Assembly: GCF_014650455.1 (NCBI RefSeq)
Contig: NZ_BMUZ01000002.1
Span: 154,125-218,124, forward strand
From: Streptomyces xanthochromogenes
Lineage (GTDB): Bacteria > Actinomycetota > Actinomycetes > Streptomycetales > Streptomycetaceae
Length of the DNA: 64,000 bases
Direction: 5' to 3'
Part shown: positions 1 through 9,059 of the stretch, piece after piece
Layout: each line of letters starts with the position of its first letter
Position numbering within the stretch: the first letter of the stretch is position 1
Made by a program: the position numbers and the translations under genes
Notes under the pieces: generated by a model
The model's input: the letters and a program-made list of their open reading frames with translations, nothing else
Told to the model about the DNA's origin: nothing
Databases searched by the model: none

Positions 1-32
1 CCGCAATGACGGGAGTTGGCCTCCGAGTTGAT

Positions 33-50
33 GCGCGGAGGAATCCGCGC
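33..50. terminator. Short GC hairpin, possible terminator
   Basis: A perfect 7-bp stem with a GGAA loop (GCGCGGA at 33-39, TCCGCGC at 44-50) lies downstream of the S4-protein gene, which is transcribed leftward. There is no T-tract, which is usual for Streptomyces terminators. Nothing else is recognised between 1 and 102. Confidence 0.4.
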
Positions 51-102
51 GCACCGCGGGGCGAGCCCGGCCGTCCCCGCGGGCCCACCCCGCCCGCTGT
101 CC

Positions 103-516
103 TCAGCCCGCGCTGCGCCGGCTCTCGGAGAGGCCGCGCAGACGCTCCATCTCGCGCCGGTCGCGCTTGGTGGGCCGGCCCAGGCCCCGGTCCCGTACGC
201 CCGCCGCGAGGGCGTCCGTGCGGGCGGGCGGCGGCGGGCTCTTGTCGATGTACGCCTCGACGGCGACCGGGGCGCCGACCCGCTTGCGCAGCAGCGTGAC
301 GACCTTGACGATGCGCTCCCGGCCGTCCATGCGCAGCCGCACCTCGTCGCCGACCTTCACCTGGTGGGCGGCCTTGACCCGCTCGCCGTTGACCTGGACG
401 TGTCCGGCCCGGCAGGCCGTGCCCGCCTGGGAGCGCGTCTTGGTGAGCCGGACCGACCAGATCCAGCTGTCGACGCGTACGGGGCCGGTGCTGGTGCCGT
501 TCGCTGCTTCCGCCAT
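103..516 (-). CDS. S4-domain RNA-binding protein (Hsp15-like)
   Basis: A 137-residue protein whose residues 15-75 form an S4 RNA-binding fold: VDSWIWSVRLTKTRSQA, then CRAGHVQVNGERVK and a VGDEV turn. The C-terminal tail is rich in Arg and Lys. Hsp15-type S4 proteins bind structured RNA, and E. coli Hsp15 recycles stalled 50S subunits; the same role here is inferred from the family only. The ATG at 516 is chosen because the S4 domain starts soon after it, while the upstream extension is Pro/Ser-rich with no domain character. It is transcribed away from the small DUF2277 gene. Confidence 0.8.
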   Translation of the reverse strand: MAEAANGTSTGPVRVDSWIWSVRLTKTRSQAGTACRAGHVQVNGERVKAAHQVKVGDEVRLRMDGRERIVKVVTLLRKRVGAPVAVEAYIDKSPPPPARTDALAAGVRDRGLGRPTKRDRREMERLRGLSESRRSAG

Positions 517-687
517 GCCCTCGACCTTAATCGGCGGACGCCGCGGAGCCTCGCGTTTTTCGGACGCGATGGGGGATGACGCGATGGGGGATGGGGATGG
601 GGGTGGGGCGGGGTGAGCGGGGCGGGCCGGGTGGGACGGATTCGGGGGGCCGGGGCCGTTGTCAGTGGTGTCGGTCACACTGGAGGC

Positions 688-918
688 ATGTGCAGAAGCA
701 TCAAGACGCTGAGGCCCCCGGCCATGCCGGAGGAGGCCACCGATGACGACATCAGGGCCGCCGCCCTGCAGTACGTGCGCAAGGTGTCCGGCTTCCGGGC
801 GCCCGCCGAGCACAACAGGGAGGTGTTCGAGCGCGCGGTGGACGAGGTGGCGGAAGCCACGCGCGCGCTGCTGGACGGTCTTGAGGTGCGGGGAGCCGCC
901 GCGCGGAAGCCGGCGTAG
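688..918 (+). CDS. DUF2277 family small protein
   Basis: A 76-residue protein beginning MCRSIKTLRPP, the conserved N-terminus of the DUF2277 family. A helical stretch (AALQYVRKVSGFRAP) and a second helix (NREVFERAVDEVAEATRALL) follow. The family has no established biochemical function. The early Cys and the SIKTLR motif are conserved in family members I can recall. The ATG at 688 is preferred over a start at 613 because the family begins exactly at MCRSIK. It is divergent from the S4 gene and convergent with the DedA gene. Confidence 0.75.
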   Translation: MCRSIKTLRPPAMPEEATDDDIRAAALQYVRKVSGFRAPAEHNREVFERAVDEVAEATRALLDGLEVRGAAARKPA

Positions 919-945
919 CCGCAGGGCCGGGGGCGCTCGGCCCCG

Positions 946-1581
946 TCAGGCCGCCGGGGCCGTCGTCGGGCCCGGGCGCTTGACGACGTACGCCGCGAGG
1001 CCGCCCGCCGCGAACAGGGCCAGCAGGGACACCCCCGTGCCCAGCCAGGTCGCGCCCAGCCACTGCCCGCCGAAGTAGCCGAGCCCCACGCTGTACGTCG
1101 CCCAGGCCACGCCGGCAAGGGCCGACCAGGGCAGAAACTCGCGGACCTTGCGGTGCGCCGCACCCGCGCCGAGGGAGACCACGGACCGCCCGGCGGGGGC
1201 GAAGCGCGCGATGACGACGAGGCTGCCGCCGCCCCGGCTGAGCGCCATGCCGAGTCGTTCCTGCGCGCGGGTCAGCCGGCGGGAGCGGGCGATCGCGCGC
1301 TCCAAGCGGGCGCCGCCGCGCAGGGCGAGGCGGTAGGCGACCAGATCGCCGAGGACGGAGGCGCCGGCGGCGCAGGCGGCGAGCGCCAGCAGGTCGGCGT
1401 GGCCGGTCCCCGCCGCCGCCTCCGCGCCGACCGCGGTGGCGGACCCGGCGGCCGTGGTCGCCGCGGTGATCACCAGGACACCGCTGGGCAGCACGGGAAG
1501 GAAGACGTCGAGGAGGACGGAGAGGGTCACGACGGCGTAGATCCAGGGGCTGGACGTCAGCGCCCCCACACTCTCCAGCAC
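946..1581 (-). CDS. DedA/VTT-domain membrane protein
   Basis: A 211-residue polytopic membrane protein with the SNARE-associated (VTT/DedA) domain. The first transmembrane region is near residues 13-40 (YAVVTLSVLLDVFLPVLPSGVLVI). A central amphipathic stretch follows, with the signature region RFAPAGRSVVSLGAGAAHRKVREFLPWSALAGVAWATYSVGLGYFGG at about 125-170, and then a final hydrophobic helix. DedA proteins act as lipid (for example undecaprenyl phosphate) scramblases or flippases, or in envelope homeostasis. The substrate here cannot be deduced. It is monocistronic in appearance. Confidence 0.8.
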   Translation of the reverse strand: MLESVGALTSSPWIYAVVTLSVLLDVFLPVLPSGVLVITAATTAAGSATAVGAEAAAGTGHADLLALAACAAGASVLGDLVAYRLALRGGARLERAIARSRRLTRAQERLGMALSRGGGSLVVIARFAPAGRSVVSLGAGAAHRKVREFLPWSALAGVAWATYSVGLGYFGGQWLGATWLGTGVSLLALFAAGGLAAYVVKRPGPTTAPAA

Positions 1582-1763
1582 GTTCGCTCCTCTGCGGCTT
1601 GTCGGTTCCCCGGGACTGAATACCGCGGTGTCGCGGGGAAGCGGCAGGGGCAGCGGTACAGCCGTAGAGCGTACGCCCGGCCCTGCAGAAGATTTCTGCC
1701 AGGGGTGGGTGGTGTCCCGGTACAGCGGAAGTCGAGCGGGCTGCGAGAGAGGTCCCCGGCAGG

Positions 1764-1802
1764 CCGCTGCCCGGAGTTCGGGGACTGAACTCCGGGCAGC
1801 GG
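1764..1802 (-). terminator. Perfect 16-bp hairpin downstream of doxX-like gene
   Basis: CCGCTGCCCGGAGTTC (1764-1779) pairs completely with GAACTCCGGGCAGCGG (1787-1802) around a 7-nt loop, just past the stop codon at 1839 of the leftward DoxX gene. It is almost certainly its terminator. The rest of the 1582-1838 gap shows nothing I recognise. Confidence 0.75.
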
Positions 1803-1838
1803 CAGGTGCGTTGGCGGCGCGAAGGCCGGTCCGTCCGC

Positions 1839-2297
1839 TCAGGCGGCGACGGTCTCGCGCTGGGTGTCGGAGGCCGGCCGGGCGGTGCGGCGGGCGCCGA
1901 TGAGCTGGTCGAGCGCGAGCGCGCCCGGACCGGTGAAGACCAGGAGCAGGAACGCCCAGCAGTACATCGCGGAGGCCTCGCCGCCGTTCTGCAGGGGCAG
2001 CAGCGCGTTCGACTGGTGGACGCTGAAGTAGGCGTACGCCATCGAGCCCGAGGAGACCAGGGCCGCGGCGCGGGTGAAGAGGCCGGTCAGCACCAGGATG
2101 CCGCCGACGAGCTGGATGACGGCCGCGTACCAGCCCGGCCAGGTGCCCGCGGGGATCGAGCCGCCGCCCATCGCACCGCCGAAGACGCCGAAGAGGGAGG
2201 CCGCGCCGTGGCAGGCGAAGAGGAGGCCGATGACTATGCGGAACAGGGCGAGCGCGTAGGGACGCGCGCGCTCGGCGTCGAGCGTGGGGGAAGCCAT
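1839..2297 (-). CDS. DoxX family membrane protein
   Basis: A 152-residue protein with four predicted transmembrane helices in the DoxX arrangement. ALFRIVIGLLFACHGAASLFG comes near the N-terminus, then WYAAVIQLVGGILVLTGLFTRAAAL, a helix at SGSMAYAYF and AMYCWAFLLLVFTGPGALALDQLI. DoxX proteins are small inner-membrane proteins linked to thiol and oxidative stress in mycobacteria, where DoxX partners SodA and SseA. Neither partner is adjacent here. The ATG at 2297 is preceded by AAGGAG at good spacing, so the longer upstream frame was rejected. Confidence 0.85.
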   Translation of the reverse strand: MASPTLDAERARPYALALFRIVIGLLFACHGAASLFGVFGGAMGGGSIPAGTWPGWYAAVIQLVGGILVLTGLFTRAAALVSSGSMAYAYFSVHQSNALLPLQNGGEASAMYCWAFLLLVFTGPGALALDQLIGARRTARPASDTQRETVAA

Positions 2298-2379
2298 TGG
2301 GGGCTCCTTCGGTTGGGGACGGGACCGATGGGTTCCACAGGTTAGGCAGCCCTCATTAGTGCTTGCAAGTTCAACATTC

Positions 2380-4056
<1,677 letters not shown>

Positions 4057-4173
4057 GTGATGCCCCCTCCGTCGCCGATCCGTTCGTACGGTACGGAACG
4101 ACGGAGGGGTGCGACAGGTTTCAACAGCCTTGTGGGTAAAGCTTGTTGTTGACCTGACGAGCCGTCACCTGAT

Positions 4174-4227
4174 GCAAAGTCGCGTCACGCAAAGTCACGT
4201 CACGCGATGTCACGACACGCGATGTCA
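4174..4227. repeat. 15-bp tandem repeat, about 3.5 copies
   Basis: Units GCAAAGTCGCGTCAC (4174-4188), GCAAAGTCACGTCAC (4189-4203), GCGATGTCACGACAC (4204-4218) and a partial GCGATGTCA (4219-4227). The last unit contains the stop codon of the HNH nuclease gene. The period equals five codons. Confidence 0.8.
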
Positions 4228-4893
4228 GCAGCCGTTGAGGATGCCCTGCAGCGCGCTCTTCTCGGCGGAGTCGACCGTGAGGCTGTAGTAGTGCTTCACG
4301 TCGACCCACATCCGGGCGTACGTGCAGCGGTAGGAGGTCAGGGAGGGCAGCCACTTGGCGGGGTCCTTGTCGCCCTTGGCCTGGTTGACGTTGTCGGTGA
4401 CCGCGATCAGCTGGGGGCGGGTCAGGTCGTTGGCGAAGCCCTGGCGCTGGGGGGTGGTCCAGTTGTTGGCCCCGGAGCGCCAGGCCTCGGCGAGCGGGAC
4501 GATGTGGTCGATGTCCACGTCGGAGGCGGCGGACCAGGTGGCGCCGTCGTACTCGGAGTACCAACTGCCGCTGGTCGCCGCACAGCTGGAGTCGGTCGAG
4601 ACGTTGGTCCCGTCGCGCTTGAGCACGACTTCGCGGGTGTTGCAGGTGCCGGACTGGGTGATCCAGTGCGGGAACTTGTCGCGGCTGTAGCCGGTCAGCG
4701 AGCCCTCGGCCTGCACGGTGAGCTGACCCAGATAGGTGCGGGCGGTGGCGGCGCTCACCGGGGTGGGCGGCGAGGCCTCGGCGGCCGGGGCGGTGATCAG
4801 GGCGGCGCCCGCGGCGAGTGCGGCAGCGGCGGCGAGGACGGCGGAGCGACGCGCGTAGACGCGGGGCGTACGCGTTCCTATGGCGGCTGACAT
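4225..4893 (-). CDS. Secreted HNH endonuclease (DUF1524-type)
   Basis: A 222-residue protein with an N-terminal Sec/Tat-like signal peptide (basic RTPRVYARR, an Ala-rich core, and a likely cleavage after APAAEA near residue 41). The nuclease core shows the HNH-type signature DVDIDHIVPLAEAWRSGANNWT, followed by NDLTRPQLIAVTDNVNQAKGDKDPAKWLP. This is typical of secreted actinobacterial HNH/DUF1524 nucleases. Four Cys outside the signal peptide could form disulphides. The ATG at 4893 follows an AAGGGAG sequence. The likely job is extracellular nucleic-acid degradation. It stands alone and its 3' end runs into a 15-bp tandem repeat. Confidence 0.85.
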   Translation of the reverse strand: MSAAIGTRTPRVYARRSAVLAAAAALAAGAALITAPAAEASPPTPVSAATARTYLGQLTVQAEGSLTGYSRDKFPHWITQSGTCNTREVVLKRDGTNVSTDSSCAATSGSWYSEYDGATWSAASDVDIDHIVPLAEAWRSGANNWTTPQRQGFANDLTRPQLIAVTDNVNQAKGDKDPAKWLPSLTSYRCTYARMWVDVKHYYSLTVDSAEKSALQGILNGC

Positions 4894-5358
4894 GCGAACT
4901 CCCTTGAAGTGGGGGGAACTTGACCGGCCACGGGATGGGCGGCCCGGCCAGCGTGACGGCGCCAGGTTGCCTGGGAATGGGCGCCAGGTAACAGCCTGGC
5001 GACATGGGCACGTCAGATCAAGAGTCCGGACGGCACGGAACGGCAAGGGAATTGACGCACTGTCGGCGCGCACGGCCCCTGTGGCAGAGCGCGCTCCGGC
5101 CCGACGCCACCGGCTCGCGACGGGAGCGCTGCGGCGTCCGGCACCGGCTGACGACGGGGGCGGCCGCCTGCCCGGGGCCGGCTCGCGGCGGGAGTGGCGG
5201 GCTGCCCGGCGCCGGTATGCGGGGGAGCAACGGGCTGCGCGGCACCGGTATGTGGTGTGGGTACCGGGCTGCCCGGCACCCACCCGGTGCGGGAGTCGGG
5301 CGGGCTCGCGGGGGAGTGGTCCGCCGTCACCGGGGGCCCCGCGTCGTACGGTGGGCGC
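4894..5358. other. 465-bp gap with imperfect GC repeats
   Basis: This divergent spacer lies between the HNH nuclease and the FetB-like permease. From about 5150 to 5320 it carries imperfect repeats built on GGGCTGCCCGGC and CCGGTATG words. No gene, RNA or clear promoter is recognised. Confidence 0.5.
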
Positions 5359-6111
5359 GTGCTGCTGCCCGTGAACATCACGCTCGGGGCTGTCCTGGTC
5401 GCCCTGCTCCTCGTCGCCGCGGGCGTCGCCGCTGCCGCGCATCTGGGGCGGCACCGCGAGATCCTCGTCGCCGGGGTGCGGGCGGCGGTGCAGCTCGCCG
5501 TGGTCGCCCTCGCGATCCACTGGGTGGTCGGCTCGGTGCCGCTGCTGCTGGGATTCCTGGCGCTGATGTTCGCCGTCGCGGTTCGCACCGCGGGCCGCCG
5601 GATGACCGCCAACGCCACCTGGTGGTGGGCGGCCGCCCCCATCGCGGCCGGGGTCGCACCCGTGGTCGCGGCGCTGCTGCTCACCGGTCTCGTCCCGCTC
5701 AAGGGAATCGCGCTGATCCCGGTCACCGGCATCCTCATCGGCGGCGCGCTCACCGCGACCGTGCTGGGCGGGCGCCGCGCGCTGGACGAGCTGACCGCGC
5801 GGCGCGGCGAGGTGGAGGCCGGCATGGCGCTCGGCCTGCTCGACCGGGACGCCCGTCTGGAGATCGCGCGGCCCGCCGCGTCCGACGCCCTGCTGCCCGG
5901 TCTCGACCAGACCAGGACGGTGGGCCTGGTCACCCTGCCCGGCGCGTTCGTGGGCATGCTGCTCGGCGGCGCGTCCCCGGTGCAGGCGGGCGCGGTTCAG
6001 CTGTTCGTGCTGGTCGCGCTCATGTGCGTACAGGCGGTCGCGGTGTCGGTGGTGCTCGAACTCGTGGCACGCGGCAAGGTGCACCGCGAGGTCCGGGACC
6101 TTGGTCCCTGA
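5359..6111 (+). CDS. UPF0014 (FetB-type) metal-export permease
   Basis: A 250-residue membrane protein with about seven hydrophobic segments and the UPF0014 signatures: GVRAAVQLAVVALAIHWV, GIALIPVTGILIGGALTATVLGGRRAL, and RTVGLVTLPGAFVGMLLGG followed by a long terminal helix. E. coli FetB works with the ATPase FetA to export iron and lower oxidative stress. No FetA-like ATPase is adjacent, so the energising subunit is missing or encoded elsewhere. The GTG at 5359 places the first helix right after the start. The next element downstream is a manganese riboswitch and transporter, which fits a metal-efflux locus. Confidence 0.8.
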   Translation: MLLPVNITLGAVLVALLLVAAGVAAAAHLGRHREILVAGVRAAVQLAVVALAIHWVVGSVPLLLGFLALMFAVAVRTAGRRMTANATWWWAAAPIAAGVAPVVAALLLTGLVPLKGIALIPVTGILIGGALTATVLGGRRALDELTARRGEVEAGMALGLLDRDARLEIARPAASDALLPGLDQTRTVGLVTLPGAFVGMLLGGASPVQAGAVQLFVLVALMCVQAVAVSVVLELVARGKVHREVRDLGP

Positions 6112-6145
6112 TGGCCCGCGTGCGGCATGCCGTACCCTTGAGGGC

Positions 6146-6272
6146 GCAGAAGGGGAGTAGCTCTTCGCCGGAACGTCGACATACTGCCGAGTCCCTCACC
6201 AGGGGTTCTTGGCCGGCGCCCGGAGGCGAGTTCCCGCAAGGGACCCGCCAGCGAGACCTTCGGCCGCAGTGA
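6146..6272 (+). promoter_or_regulatory. yybP-ykoY (Mn2+-sensing) riboswitch
   Basis: The leader carries the two hallmark conserved segments of this family. AAGGGGAGTAG at 6150-6160 is the first internal-loop strand, and CCAGCGAGACCTTCGG at about 6248-6263 is the second. A variable arm region lies between them (6165-6245). The class binds Mn2+ across these loops and turns on exporters. It ends about 100 bp before the GTG of the GDT1-family transporter, which is one of the families this riboswitch controls in bacteria. The assignment rests on recalled consensus; the outer boundaries are approximate. Confidence 0.85.
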
Positions 6273-6369
6273 CATGACCATTCATGGCGCTGTCGTGCCG
6301 AAGCGACCCCGAATCCAGCTCGGAACTGCTCTCGGTGCGGCCCGCCCGACCGATTGAGGAACCCCTTCC

Positions 6370-6951
6370 GTGCTCAGCCTCACGATCATGGCGATCACCT
6401 TCGGTGTGATCTTCCTCGCCGAACTCCCCGACAAGACCGCGCTCGCGGGACTCATGCTCGGCACCCGCTACAAAGCCTCCTACGTCTTCGTCGGCGTCGC
6501 CGCCGCCTTCGCCGTCCACGTCGTCCTCGCCATCGCGGCGGGCAGTGTGCTGACCCTGCTGCCGCAGCGGCTGCTCCAGGCGATCGTGGGCGTCCTGTTC
6601 CTCGCGGGCGCGGCGATGCTGCTCTTCAAGAAGGGCGACGACGACGAGGACGTGAAGCCGCCCGCCGACCAGTCGTTCTGGAAGGTCTCCGGGGCCGGCT
6701 TCATGCTGATCCTGGTCGCCGAGTTCGGTGACCTCACCCAGATCATGACGGCCAACCTGGCCGCCCGTTACGACAACCCGCTGTCCGTCGGCATCGGCGC
6801 GGTGCTCGGCCTGTGGGCCGTCGCGGGCCTCGGCATCCTGGGGGGCCGGACCCTGATGAAGCGCGTGCCGCTGCGTCTGATCACCAAGATCGCGGCCTGC
6901 CTGATGCTGGCCCTGGCAGGCTTCAGCCTCTTCGAGGCGATCGCGGGCTAG
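6370..6951 (+). CDS. GDT1/TMEM165 (UPF0016) cation transporter
   Basis: A 193-residue membrane protein made of two similar three-helix halves, each opening with the family ion-binding motif. In half one it reads FLAELPDKTALAGLML (residues about 14-29). In half two it reads LVAEFGDLTQIMTANLAA (about 117-134). An acidic loop (KKGDDDEDVKP) joins the halves. The canonical motif is E-x-G-D-(K/R)-(T/S). Here Gly is replaced by Pro in the first copy and Lys/Arg by Leu in the second. Bacterial members export Mn2+, and the upstream Mn2+ riboswitch supports that role. The start is GTG at 6370. Confidence 0.9.
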   Translation: MLSLTIMAITFGVIFLAELPDKTALAGLMLGTRYKASYVFVGVAAAFAVHVVLAIAAGSVLTLLPQRLLQAIVGVLFLAGAAMLLFKKGDDDEDVKPPADQSFWKVSGAGFMLILVAEFGDLTQIMTANLAARYDNPLSVGIGAVLGLWAVAGLGILGGRTLMKRVPLRLITKIAACLMLALAGFSLFEAIAG

Positions 6952-6986
6952 GCCCCGCACGGGTGCGCCCGGTAGCGCGTACGCCT

Positions 6987-7021
6987 CGCACGCCTACGGG
7001 TGACGACCCCGTGGGCGTGCG
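6987..7021 (+). terminator. Hairpin terminator after the GDT1 gene
   Basis: CGCACGCCTACGGG (6987-7000) pairs with CCCGTGGGCGTGCG (7008-7021) over 14 positions with one T-G wobble and a 7-nt loop, shortly after the stop codon at 6951. Confidence 0.7.
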
Positions 7022-7060
7022 GGACCGTATCCGTACCGTCCCGCACGCCCACAGCAGGAC

Positions 7061-7100
7061 GACGAAAACGGCCCCCGTGGTAGGACGGGGGCCGTTCGTC
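7061..7100. terminator. Bidirectional terminator hairpin
   Basis: AACGGCCCCCGT (7067-7078) and ACGGGGGCCGTT (7085-7096) form a perfect stem extended by GACGA/TCGTC arms. It sits between convergent genes (the GDT1 gene ending at 6951 and the HAD gene ending at 7118), so it can serve both strands. Confidence 0.8.
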
Positions 7101-7117
7101 TTCGGGGGGTGGGCCGC

Positions 7118-7792
7118 TCAGCCGGTGATCTCCAGGCGCAGGGTGCCGTCCGCCTGGGCGGTGACCGTGAGGTGCGTGAGGTCGGGGACGTACGCGGTGG
7201 GCTCGTGGGCGTTCGCCCGGGGGCCCACGCCGACGACCCGCATCCCGGCGGCCCGGCCGGCCGCGATGCCGGCCTCGGAGTCCTCGAACACGACACAGTC
7301 CGCCGGGTCGAAGCCCAGCTCGGCCGCGCCCTTGAGGAAGCCCTCCGGGTCCGGCTTGCTCGCGCCCACGCTCTCGGCGGTGACCCGCACCTCGGGCATG
7401 GGAAGACCGGCGGCCGTCATACGGGCCCGGGCGAGCGCGGCGTCGGCCGAGGTGACCAGGGCGTGCGGAAGGCCGGCGATGGCGGCCATGAAGGCGGGGG
7501 CCCCGGCGACCGGGACGACGCCGTCGGTGTCGGCGGTCTCCTCGGCGAGCATCACCTTGTTGTCCGCGTAGTTCTGCTCCATCGGCCGCTCCGGGAGCAG
7601 CACGGCCATGGTGGCGTAGCCCTGGCGGCCGTGGACGACCTTGAGGGCCGCCTCCGGGTCGAGGCCGTTGCGCTCGGCCCAGCGGCGCCAGCAGCGCTCC
7701 ACGACGGCGTCGGAGTTCACGATCGTCCCGTCCATGTCGAGGAGGAGGGCGCGGGCGGTCAGGACGGTGGTGGTCGTGGTGCTGGCCGACAT
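7118..7792 (-). CDS. HAD-family hydrolase, beta-phosphoglucomutase/sugar-phosphatase type
   Basis: A 224-residue HAD protein with all four motifs. Motif I is LLLDMDGTIVNSD (nucleophile Asp). Motif II lies around ALVTSADAALAR. The motif III Lys is in GASKPDPEGFLKGAAELG, and motif IV is VVFEDSEAGIAAGRAAGM. A small alpha-helical cap follows motif I (VERCWRRWAERNGLDPEAAL), marking the subclass that acts on small sugar phosphates. The exact substrate is not visible. The ATG at 7792 (MSASTTTTT) was chosen over an upstream ATG at 7825 because residues before it lack fold character. Confidence 0.85.
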   Translation of the reverse strand: MSASTTTTTVLTARALLLDMDGTIVNSDAVVERCWRRWAERNGLDPEAALKVVHGRQGYATMAVLLPERPMEQNYADNKVMLAEETADTDGVVPVAGAPAFMAAIAGLPHALVTSADAALARARMTAAGLPMPEVRVTAESVGASKPDPEGFLKGAAELGFDPADCVVFEDSEAGIAAGRAAGMRVVGVGPRANAHEPTAYVPDLTHLTVTAQADGTLRLEITG

Positions 7793-7997
7793 CGGCGGAC
7801 TCCAGGGCACGGGAGCGGGTGGCACGGAAAAGCGAACGGGTGGCGCGGAAAAACAAAGGTGACCCCCGCCCGCCGGTCAGGGAGTACAGGCAGGGATCAC
7901 TTTGTTCCTCCACGATACAAAACGCGAGGGGGGTTGTGCCACCCGCCCCCCTCGTGCTGGGTGGACGGCGTCCCCCGCGGGTGCGGGCGTCGCGTTC

Positions 7998-8906
7998 TCA
8001 GGGCCGTCGCGTGACCGACTCCAGGGCCTGGCGGGTGGGCGGCCCGTAGACCCCCGCCGGGTCGCCCTCGACGCCCAGGTACGCCTGGAAGTCGCGCACC
8101 GCGCGTTCGGTCCGGGAGCCGAAGCCACCGTCGATGCTGCCGGTGTAGAGCCCCAACTGGGCCAGCCGCCGCTGGAGTTCGAGCACGCCGGGCCCCTTGT
8201 CGCCGCGCCGCAGCGTGCTGCTCGCGGGAGGCGCGAGCGGCTGGCGCGTGGGGGAGTGCGAGGGCTGCCCGGACACGGACGCGGAGGGGACCGGAGGCGG
8301 CTTCGACGGGGTCGGCGAGGCGGCCCTGGACGCGGACGGTGACGCCGAGGGCCGCGCGGACGCCGACCGGCTCGGGCTCGCCCTCTTCGTGCGGGACGCG
8401 GCGGCCGAGGGCGCCTGGGGGGACGCAGAGTCGTCGCCGTTGTACGGAACGACGGTCCCGGCCGCGTCCGGCAGCGCCTGCTTCGGGGTGGCGTCGTCGG
8501 CGAACAGGGTGCTCGCGAACGCCGCCGTGGCGACCGCGACCGCCGCGACCGCGCCGACGGTCAGCGCGGCCACGCGGCGCCTGCGGGGACTGCGCCCGGC
8601 TTCCGGGGGTGCGGGACGCGCCGCTCCGGTGGGCGCGGGCTCCGCAGCCGGGACCACCGCCCCGAGCCGCATCGTCCGCTCGGCGGGCGCCTCCGGGGCG
8701 GCCGGGGCGCCCTCCTCCGGCCCGGCCGAGGCGTTCGGCAGCAGCACGTACGGCCTGATGCGCAGCGGGTCGAAGTCCTCCGCGGCGGCGGCCTCGGCCG
8801 AGCGTTCGGCGTGCAGCGTCTCGGCGGCGCGCTCGCCGCAGACGCAGCCGGGTCTGCCGTCCACCCCGCGTTCCGCACCGCATGCGGGACAGCCCTGTCG
8901 GGTCAT
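7998..8906 (-). CDS. Membrane-anchored peptidoglycan-binding protein
   Basis: A 302-residue protein in four parts. The N-terminus is zinc-ribbon-like (CPACG, then CVCG near residues 6-25). An acidic cytoplasmic segment comes next. One transmembrane helix near residues 111-130 follows basic RSPRRRR. A long Ser/Pro/Ala linker (about 150-230) then leads to a C-terminal PG_binding_1 domain (GDKGPGVLELQRRLAQLGLYTG, GGFGSRTERAVRDFQAYLGV, VYGPPTRQALE). The layout implies an inside Cys-rich sensor and an outside cell-wall-binding module. It lies divergent from the efflux pump gene with about 150 bp between. Confidence 0.8.
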   Translation of the reverse strand: MTRQGCPACGAERGVDGRPGCVCGERAAETLHAERSAEAAAAEDFDPLRIRPYVLLPNASAGPEEGAPAAPEAPAERTMRLGAVVPAAEPAPTGAARPAPPEAGRSPRRRRVAALTVGAVAAVAVATAAFASTLFADDATPKQALPDAAGTVVPYNGDDSASPQAPSAAASRTKRASPSRSASARPSASPSASRAASPTPSKPPPVPSASVSGQPSHSPTRQPLAPPASSTLRRGDKGPGVLELQRRLAQLGLYTGSIDGGFGSRTERAVRDFQAYLGVEGDPAGVYGPPTRQALESVTRRP

Positions 8907-9059
8907 CGTCGGGTCCCCTCCCCAAGAAACTGCGAGCGATTATGCCGGGCGGCCCGCGGGCGCCCCAGCGTGCGCGGGCGACCCCGGCAGGCCATTTCCG
9001 TACATTCCGATCAAGATGGGGGGAGCGAGTCGGAGCACACACACGGATGGGACGTGGCC

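Noticed and set aside
4153..4169. CTGACG-AGC-CGTCAC, similar to the second steroid palindrome
   Set aside because: It lies between the HNH and PhoD genes, has one half-site mismatch and no steroid gene nearby; it may be chance or part of a hairpin.
7877..7900. Short frame GTG...TGA with GGAGG upstream in the leader of the HAD gene
   Set aside because: Only seven codons and no attenuator structure or codon pattern to support a leader peptide.
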